From NCBI GenBank assembly GCA_029961745.1, contig CP124680.1, positions 5,620,322-5,684,321 on the forward strand: a DNA stretch of 64,000 bases, given 5' to 3'. Below are positions 59,173 through 64,000 of the stretch, one piece after another. This DNA comes from Nocardioides sp. L-11A. Lineage in GTDB: Bacteria > Actinomycetota > Actinomycetes > Propionibacteriales > Nocardioidaceae. Below the pieces are notes generated by a model that saw only the letters and a program-made list of their open reading frames with translations, was not told the origin of the DNA and ran no database searches. Position 1 is the stretch's first letter; the number at the start of each line of letters is the position of its first letter. Made by a program: the position numbers and the translations under genes.

Positions 59173-60305
59173 GCCATGCTCCCTCGGGTGACGATCTCGC
59201 GGGCGGCCTCGAGGTAGCTCAGCGCGCCCGGCGAGCCCGGATCGTAGGTCATCACGGTCTGACCGTACGACGGCGCCTCCGACACCCGCACCGAGCGGGG
59301 GATCGCGGTCTTGAGCACCTGGTCCCCGAAGTGCTCGCGCACCTCGTGGGCCACGCCCGCCGCGAGCCGGGTCCGGGCGTCGAACATGGTCAGCACGATC
59401 GTCGACACCGCGAGCTCCGGGTTGAGGTGCGCGCGCACCATGTCGACGGTCGCGAGCAGCTGGCCCAGGCCCTCGAGCGCGTAGTACTCGGCCTGGATCG
59501 GGATCAGCATCTCCGCGCCCGCGACGAGCGCGTTGAGGGTCAACAGACCCAGCGAGGGCGGACAGTCGATGAAGACGTAGTCGAACCGGTCCTCGCCGAC
59601 CGCGGCGGCGGTGCCGACGCGGGGATGCGCGTCGAGCGCCTTCTTCAGCCGCTGCTCCCGGGCCACGACACTGACCAGCTCGATCTCGGCACCGGCCAGG
59701 TCGATGGTCGCCGGGACCACCCACAGGCCCGACGCGTCGGGGCAGGGCTGGGCCAGGTCGGCGATCGCCGTACCGTCGACGAGCAGCTCGTACGACGACG
59801 GCGTGCCCTGCCGGTGCTCGATGTTGAGAGCCGTCGACGCGTTGCCCTGCGGGTCGAGGTCGATCACCAGCACCCGCTGCCCCAGTTGCGTGAGCGCGGC
59901 GGCCAGGTTGACCGTGGACGTCGTCTTGCCCACGCCACCCTTCTGGTTGGCGACGACGAAGACCCGGGTCTCGGCCGGTCGGTCGAGCTCCTCCTGCGGG
60001 ATGCCCGCGCGCACCATCACCGTCGCCTGGGCCGCCCGGGCGAGGGGAGTGAGATCGTCGTCGTAGCCGGCGGCACGCTCCGCGAGCTGCGCGGCCGTGA
60101 CCGGACCACTGCTGGCGGTCGGCGTCGTTTCACGTGGAACGTCACCCACCGGGGCCTCGGTTTCACGTGAAACCCGACCTGCGGACGCCGAGCCCGGCTC
60201 GACGGCTGCCTGTGGATAACCGGTGAGGTTCTGTGGAGACTCACGCTCAGTACCTGCCTCCGGACCGGTGGAAAACCCGGGACCGGAACCCCATGAGTCG
60301 CTCAC
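59169..60305 (-). CDS. parA: Chromosome partitioning ATPase ParA
   Basis: Walker-type ATPase of 378 residues from GTG 60305, with GGAGGAAG upstream and a four-base overlap with rsmG. The deviant Walker A is at about 121-129 ([11 protein letters not shown]), then [31 protein letters not shown] and [16 protein letters not shown]. The N-terminal 115 residues are an extension of low complexity; two parS sites lie within it and dictate the short peptides VSRET and VPRET. A perfect DnaA box also lies in this part. It drives origin segregation together with ParB. Confidence 0.96.
   Translation of the reverse strand: MSDSWGSGPGFSTGPEAGTERESPQNLTGYPQAAVEPGSASAGRVSRETEAPVGDVPRETTPTASSGPVTAAQLAERAAGYDDDLTPLARAAQATVMVRAGIPQEELDRPAETRVFVVANQKGGVGKTTSTVNLAAALTQLGQRVLVIDLDPQGNASTALNIEHRQGTPSSYELLVDGTAIADLAQPCPDASGLWVVPATIDLAGAEIELVSVVAREQRLKKALDAHPRVGTAAAVGEDRFDYVFIDCPPSLGLLTLNALVAGAEMLIPIQAEYYALEGLGQLLATVDMVRAHLNPELAVSTIVLTMFDARTRLAAGVAHEVREHFGDQVLKTAIPRSVRVSEAPSYGQTVMTYDPGSPGALSYLEAAREIVTRGSMA
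60127..60140. other. parS partition site 2 (GTTTCACGTGGAAC)
   Basis: One difference from the perfect palindrome. It lies inside the N-terminal coding part of parA, where on the coding strand it specifies V-P-R-E-T. Confidence 0.88.
60160..60173. other. parS partition site 3 (GTTTCACGTGAAAC)
   Basis: Perfect consensus parS, 33 bp from site 2, also inside the parA N-terminal region, where it specifies V-S-R-E-T. Confidence 0.92.
60211..60219 (-). other. DnaA box (TTATCCACA) within parA
   Basis: Read on the minus strand the sequence is TTATCCACA, the perfect consensus DnaA box, in the N-terminal coding part of parA. It is about 3.8 kb from the window end toward which the origin lies, and may titrate DnaA. 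Confidence 0.5.
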
Positions 60306-61102
60306 GACTTCCTCCTCTTCCTTCGCGACGAGCCACCGCGTGATCCCCGAGGAGCACGCTGGCCACGAAGCGGCAACGATACGCGGGCCGGGTCGGCCCA
60401 CGACAGACGGACGATGCGAATCGGCTCGACGGCGCCCTCCGCCGCGAGTTCGGCACCCAGCTCCTCGACGACGGCCGGCGCGCAGCCCAGTCGGCGACAG
60501 GTCTCCGCCGCCGCGGCCACCTCGTCGGCGGCACTGCTGCCCTTCATCGCCAGCAGCGCGCCCTGGGGTGCCACGAGCGGCATGCACCAGGTCGCCAGCT
60601 TGTCGAGTGCCGCGACAGCCCGGGCGGTGACCACGTCGTACGTCGCGACGCCGTGGACGGCATCGGCCCGTCCCCGGATCACGGTGACCTGCTCGAGCCC
60701 GAGGCGCTCGACCGCTTCCTCGAGGAAGGTGGTCCGGCGCAGCAGCGGCTCGATCAGCGTCACCCGCAGGTCGGGCCGGGCGATGGCGAGGACCAGCCCG
60801 GGCAGCCCGGCTCCGGACCCGACGTCGGCGACCGTGGCGTCGGCGGGCAGGGCGGCGGCCAGCAGGCCGCAGTTGATCAGGTGGCGCTCCCAGAGCCGGG
60901 GCGTCTCGCGGGGGCCGATCAGACCGCGCACGACCCCGTCGGTCGCGAGCAGATCGGCGTACTCCTGCACGAGCGCGAGGCGGTCAGCGGAGAAGACCTC
61001 CGCCAGGACCGCCGGGGGAGCGGGGAGGGCAGGCACCCCCGGGTCCGCCCGGTCCTCAGGACCGGGGGACACCGGGGGTGCGGTGTCGTCGTCGTGTTTC
61101 AC
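60302..61102 (-). CDS. rsmG: 16S rRNA (guanine-N7)-methyltransferase RsmG
   Basis: SAM-dependent methyltransferase of 266 residues that modifies G527 (E. coli numbering) of 16S rRNA. GTG 61102 is used; it lies inside parS site 4. The SAM-binding motif is ATVADVGSGAGLPGLVLAIARPD (glycine loop DVGSGAGLPG), preceded by LWERHLINCGLLA and followed by VTARAVAALDKLATW. The first 30 residues are acidic and proline-rich, beyond the usual family start. A shorter start is possible, but none has a better ribosome-binding site. It is between jag and parA, the standard order. Confidence 0.93.
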   Translation of the reverse strand: MKHDDDTAPPVSPGPEDRADPGVPALPAPPAVLAEVFSADRLALVQEYADLLATDGVVRGLIGPRETPRLWERHLINCGLLAAALPADATVADVGSGAGLPGLVLAIARPDLRVTLIEPLLRRTTFLEEAVERLGLEQVTVIRGRADAVHGVATYDVVTARAVAALDKLATWCMPLVAPQGALLAMKGSSAADEVAAAAETCRRLGCAPAVVEELGAELAAEGAVEPIRIVRLSWADPARVSLPLRGQRAPRGSRGGSSRRKRRKS

Positions 61103-61109
61103 GTGAAAC
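61096..61109. other. parS partition site 4 (GTTTCACGTGAAAC) over the rsmG start codon
   Basis: Perfect consensus parS. The GTG start of rsmG (61100-61102) is the GTG of the CACGTG core, so ParB binding and rsmG initiation occupy the same bases. Confidence 0.92.
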
Positions 61110-61128
61110 GTCGACCCGTCCGGGTCGC

Positions 61129-61719
61129 TCAGGCCGGGAGCACCACGACGTAGCGGCGCGGCTCGACGCCCGCCGACTCCGAGCGCAGCCCGGCCGCTGC
61201 CACGGCGTCGTGGACGATCTTCCGCTCGAACGGCGACATCGGGTCCAGGGACACCGGCGTGCCCGACGCGGCGACCTCGGCCGCGGTCTCAGCGCCGAGC
61301 TGGGTGAGTCGGGTGCGCTTGTCCGCGCGGTAGCCCGAGACGTCCAGCATGAGTCGCGAGCGCTCCCCGGTCTCCCGGTAGACCGCGAGCCGGGTCAGCT
61401 CCTGCAGCGCCTCCAGGACCTTGCCGTCGCGGCCGACGAGCTGGCTGAGGTCGGCGCCGACGATCGAGACCGCGGCGCGGTCCGCCTCCACGTCGATGTC
61501 CAGGTCGCCGTCGAGGTCGGCGATGTCGAGCAGCTCCTCGAGGTAGTCCGCGGCGATATCGCCCTCCTGCTCGAGGCGGCTCACCCGGTCGCCCCCGGTG
61601 GCCTCGGCCGGCGCGGAGTCCTCGGCGGTCTCGTCCGCAGGACCGGCCGTCTCCTCAGCCGTCTCCTCGGTGACCTCGTCGGTCCCGCTCACGACATCGG
61701 TCTCGATCTCGTCGCTCAC
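61129..61719 (-). CDS. jag: Jag/KhpB family RNA-binding protein (KH-R3H)
   Basis: Protein of 196 residues from GTG 61719, overlapping the yidC stop (GTGA). The first 50 residues are acidic (many E, T and A). A KH domain follows (about 60-125: VSIVGADLSQLVGRDGKVLEALQEL, with GRDG as the loop) and an R3H domain at the C-terminus (about 135-190: LDPMSPFERKIVHDAV, with the R-x3-H pattern ERKIVH). The family binds RNA and affects cell-wall synthesis in Gram-positive bacteria. Position behind yidC is conserved. Confidence 0.93.
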   Translation of the reverse strand: MSDEIETDVVSGTDEVTEETAEETAGPADETAEDSAPAEATGGDRVSRLEQEGDIAADYLEELLDIADLDGDLDIDVEADRAAVSIVGADLSQLVGRDGKVLEALQELTRLAVYRETGERSRLMLDVSGYRADKRTRLTQLGAETAAEVAASGTPVSLDPMSPFERKIVHDAVAAAGLRSESAGVEPRRYVVVLPA

Positions 61720-62765
61720 TTGCTGTCTCCCTCGTCGTTCGTGGTCTCGTCCTGGCCCGCGGGCGGCGTCTGGTTGGCCTGCCCGCCGGGCTTGTTCTGG
61801 GGGCCGCCCTTGCGCTGTGAGCGGCTCTGGCGGCGCGGCTGCTGCCGGGTCGAGGGACGGCGCTCCTCCTCGACCTTCTCCTCGACAGCGGTCTCCGTCG
61901 TGCCGTGGCCGTGGCGGGCCGCCTTGGCCTTGTCGCGCTCCTCCTTGGCCTTGAAGGCCGGGGTGCCGGGAGCGGGGTTGTTGCGGATGACGTAGAACTG
62001 CTGGCTCATCGTCCACAGGTTGGAGGTCGTCCAGTAGAGGAGGACACCGATCGGGAACGCCACACCACCGAGACCGAAGGCGACCGGGAGGATGTAGAGC
62101 AGCATCTTCTGCTGCTGGGCATAGGGGCCGCTCATGGCCTCGGCCGGCATGTTCTTGGCCATCAGCTGACGCTGGGTGAAGAAGGTGGTGGCGGTCATGG
62201 CGAGCACCAGGATCAGCGCGACCACCATGACGGTGCCGTTGGGCTCCTCGCCCCAGGTGCGCGATCCCCAGAAGGAGTCGGCGATCGGGATCTTGCCGAA
62301 GATGTCGGCCTGGCCGAACTGCTTGGCCCGCTCGACGTCGAGGAAGCCGTGCGCCTTGCCGCTGCGCGCCGCCTGGTCGAGCAGCCGGAACAGGGCGAAG
62401 AAGATCGGCATCTGCAGCAGGATCGGCAGACAGGAGGCGAACGGGTTGGTCCCGGCCTCCTTGTAGAGCTTCATCGTCTCCTCGGCCAGCTTCTGCCGGT
62501 CGTGGCCGTACTTCTTCTGCAGCTCCTTCACCTTGGGCTGCAGCAGCTGCATGTTGCGGCTGGACTTGATCTGCTTGACGAACAGCGGGATCAGCGCGGC
62601 CCGGATGACCAGGGTGAGGCCGATGATCGACAGCGCCCACGACAGGCCGCCGGCGGGGTCCAGCCCGATGGCCGAGAACAGCTCGTGCCAGCCGATGAGC
62701 ACCGCGGAGATGATGTAGTACAGCGGCACCATGATGAAGTTGCCGATGTCGCCGATGATGCCCAC
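61716..62765 (-). CDS. yidC: Membrane protein insertase YidC
   Basis: Insertase of 349 residues from GTG 62765. It is of the Gram-positive type without the large periplasmic domain. The core has five helices: an N-terminal one (about 8-27), then LSWALSIIGLTLVIRAALIPLF with the conserved hydrophilic-groove arginine, a coiled-coil hairpin (KVKELQKKYGHDRQKLAEE), and later LYILPVAFGLGGVAFPIGVLLYW. The C-terminal tail after residue 275 is long, basic and Gln/Arg-rich, fitting ribosome binding. It lies between yidD and jag. Confidence 0.96.
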   Translation of the reverse strand: MGIIGDIGNFIMVPLYYIISAVLIGWHELFSAIGLDPAGGLSWALSIIGLTLVIRAALIPLFVKQIKSSRNMQLLQPKVKELQKKYGHDRQKLAEETMKLYKEAGTNPFASCLPILLQMPIFFALFRLLDQAARSGKAHGFLDVERAKQFGQADIFGKIPIADSFWGSRTWGEEPNGTVMVVALILVLAMTATTFFTQRQLMAKNMPAEAMSGPYAQQQKMLLYILPVAFGLGGVAFPIGVLLYWTTSNLWTMSQQFYVIRNNPAPGTPAFKAKEERDKAKAARHGHGTTETAVEEKVEEERRPSTRQQPRRQSRSQRKGGPQNKPGGQANQTPPAGQDETTNDEGDSK

Positions 62766-62768
62766 TGA

Positions 62769-63095
62769 TCAGGCTCCTTGCTGGGAGGGATAGCGCGCGG
62801 CGGTCGCCGGGCGAGGTTCGGAGTCGCGCTCGGCGCGGGTGGGGGTGGGGTCCTCGTCGTGCTGGTGGCCGCGCCGCGGGGGGACGTGGTCGACACCACC
62901 GGGGGACCACGGGTGGCAGCGCAGCAGCCGGCGCATCGCGAGCCAGCTGCCGCGGATCGCGCCGTGCACCTGCAGCGCCTGGACGGCGTACGCCGAGCAC
63001 GACGGGTAGTAGCGGCAGGTCGGCCCGAGCAGCGGGCTGATCAGGAGCTGGTAGCCGCGCACCAGGCCGACGAGGACCCACGTCACCGGGTTCAT
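62769..63095 (-). CDS. yidD: Membrane protein insertion efficiency factor YidD
   Basis: Small protein of 108 residues from ATG 63095, overlapping the rnpA stop by four bases. The family block is [20 protein letters not shown], with its conserved cysteines, followed by [27 protein letters not shown] and GGVDHVP. The C-terminal tail (about 80-108) is charged and variable. It assists YidC-dependent insertion at the membrane. yidC starts three bases after its stop. Confidence 0.95.
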   Translation of the reverse strand: MNPVTWVLVGLVRGYQLLISPLLGPTCRYYPSCSAYAVQALQVHGAIRGSWLAMRRLLRCHPWSPGGVDHVPPRRGHQHDEDPTPTRAERDSEPRPATAARYPSQQGA

Positions 63096-63460
63096 CGCGC
63101 CTCCTGCCCCTGCGTGCCCACGCGGTGCAGACAACGGTCCAGGTCGACGCACAGTTCCGCGTACGACGCCGCGGCCGCCGCGGCCTGGGCCCGCACGACC
63201 AGCACGGCGCCCGGCGGCAGGTCCGTGAGCATCGGCCGCACGGCGTGGCGCAGCCGGCGCTTCACCCGGTTGCGGACGACGGCGTTGCCGACGGCCTTGC
63301 TGACCACGAAGCCCACCCGCACCCCGGACATGCCGACAACCTGCTGCCCGTCGGGGAGCAGCAGGTGGGCGACGAGGGTGCGCGAGCCGGCACGACGACC
63401 CCGGCGGCTGGCGGACCGGAACAGGTCCGGTTCGGTCAGCCGGTGGTCGGCAGCGAGCAC
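63092..63460 (-). CDS. rnpA: Ribonuclease P protein component
   Basis: Basic protein of 122 residues from GTG 63460 that partners the RNase P RNA in tRNA 5' maturation. The RNR signature is present as [16 protein letters not shown] (about 59-74); [15 protein letters not shown] precedes it. The last 30 residues are alanine-rich. It is between rpmH and yidD in the standard order. Confidence 0.95.
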   Translation of the reverse strand: MLAADHRLTEPDLFRSASRRGRRAGSRTLVAHLLLPDGQQVVGMSGVRVGFVVSKAVGNAVVRNRVKRRLRHAVRPMLTDLPPGAVLVVRAQAAAAAASYAELCVDLDRCLHRVGTQGQEAR

Positions 63461-63503
63461 GTCAGCCCCACGGGAACCGCTGGGCGGACACGCGAAGTGT
63501 CCG

Positions 63504-63641
63504 TCACACGGACAGGCTCGAGCGGCCCTTCCGGCGACGGTTCGCCAGGATGGCGCGACCGGCGCGGGTGCGCATGCGCAGTCGGAAACCGTGCACCTTG
63601 TGACGACGACGGTTGTTGGGCTGGTACGTCCGCTTGCTCAC
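63504..63641 (-). CDS. rpmH: 50S ribosomal protein L34
   Basis: Ribosomal protein of 45 residues from GTG 63641, too short to stand out by length but unmistakable by sequence: [20 protein letters not shown], then [19 protein letters not shown]. It is the first gene of the rnpA-yidD-yidC-jag-rsmG-parAB series and normally faces dnaA across the origin region. The longer open frame upstream is not coding. Confidence 0.97.
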   Translation of the reverse strand: MSKRTYQPNNRRRHKVHGFRLRMRTRAGRAILANRRRKGRSSLSV

Positions 63642-64000
63642 GATCGGCCTCTCAGATGATGCAGATGTCGGGAAGGGTCTCCGGCAGCCGGGAACGGGAT
63701 CCGATCGGGATCCCGCACAGCACGTCGGCCGGCACCGCGCAGCCACGAGGACCGGCGATGACCGGGGGCGTCGTGGACATGCGGCACCGGTCGACACCGG
63801 TTGACCAATCAACGGTACGCGGACGCCGGATCGGGGGTCAAACCGGCGCCGTCCCCGGGCACCCGCGGCCTCCGCTGGGAAGCCGCGTCACAACCTGTGG
63901 ATAGCGGGTTGATCCCCGGGCACCCGGGCAGTTAGGTTCGACGGATCCGGGATTCCCCGCCGGTGCCGACCCCGTGGTCGACGTACGACGCGCAGCGACC
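63642..64000. other. Origin-proximal non-coding region upstream of rpmH
   Basis: About 360 bp with no gene; dnaA is expected beyond the window. It holds the rpmH promoter region, a DnaA-box-like sequence with one mismatch (CTATCCACA on the minus strand, 63896-63904), and two copies of TCCCCGGGCACCCG (63852-63865 with one extra leading base, and 63913-63926) 61 bp apart. No cluster of perfect DnaA boxes is seen, so the main origin probably lies further right. Confidence 0.6.

Noticed and set aside
1..64000. CRISPR arrays, tRNA or rRNA genes, insertion sequences, prophage genes
   Set aside because: None seen on reading through: no regularly spaced repeats, no transposase, integrase or phage structural proteins, and no tRNA cloverleaf was noticed. 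A dedicated tRNA scan could not be run.

Overview
The window is very GC-rich and reads as the chromosome of an actinobacterium, most likely from the Nocardioidaceae (Nocardioides or a relative). This rests on many GTG starts, ATGA/GTGA coupled genes, a separate MurJ and pseudokinase pair, a SigR-type promoter on trxBA, and the conserved origin-proximal block on the minus strand running rpmH, rnpA, yidD, yidC, jag, rsmG, parA, parB. dnaA and the origin should lie just beyond position 64000. The genus is inferred from gene content, not from a search.

Layout. 1-5.8 kb: a minus-strand peptide-type ABC importer (binding protein plus two permeases, the second cut by the window edge) with a PLP decarboxylase, and a divergent GntR regulator. 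5.9-10.5 kb: an N-carbamoylputrescine-amidase-like hydrolase, a FemX-like ligase coupled to an alanine-racemase-like protein, and a GT87 membrane glycosyltransferase. 10.5-17.5 kb: ponA, an unusual two-gene cassette (helical-repeat protein plus a membrane-anchored M16-like peptidase), padR and ino1. 17.5-21 kb: a formamide module (cytoplasmic AmiC-like binding protein, MarR, formamidase, AmiS/UreI channel). 21-25 kb: a surface EEP-family protein, an SRPBCC protein, an SDR and the CCA tRNA nucleotidyltransferase.

25-42 kb is a catabolic block of about 17 kb lying between pcnA and the murJ operon, which are near neighbours in many actinobacteria. It holds a ten-gene operon: bicupin, nitrilase, an FAD subunit, two different molybdenum hydroxylase large subunits around one 2Fe-2S subunit, a metal-dependent cyclase, CoxG, a CMD-family protein and an MDR reductase. 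Next to it are an NMT1-type ABC importer whose ATPase frame carries an in-frame TAG, an XRE-cupin regulator, another nitrilase-fold protein with Arg in place of the catalytic Lys, and an NCS2 nucleobase permease. The contents fit uptake and hydroxylation of an N-heterocycle followed by ring or amide hydrolysis. The substrate cannot be named from sequence.

42-52.5 kb is the conserved murJ block: a DUF6049-like protein, murJ, pseudokinase, SigM-type sigma factor, anti-sigma factor, trxB, trxA. 52.5-58 kb holds a GNAT protein, an aminotransferase, a PlsC-type acyltransferase, a response regulator and its frameshifted histidine kinase, and a small lipoprotein. 58-64 kb is the partition and ribosome/membrane-insertion block, with four parS sites. 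No tRNA, rRNA, CRISPR array, transposase or integrase was seen.
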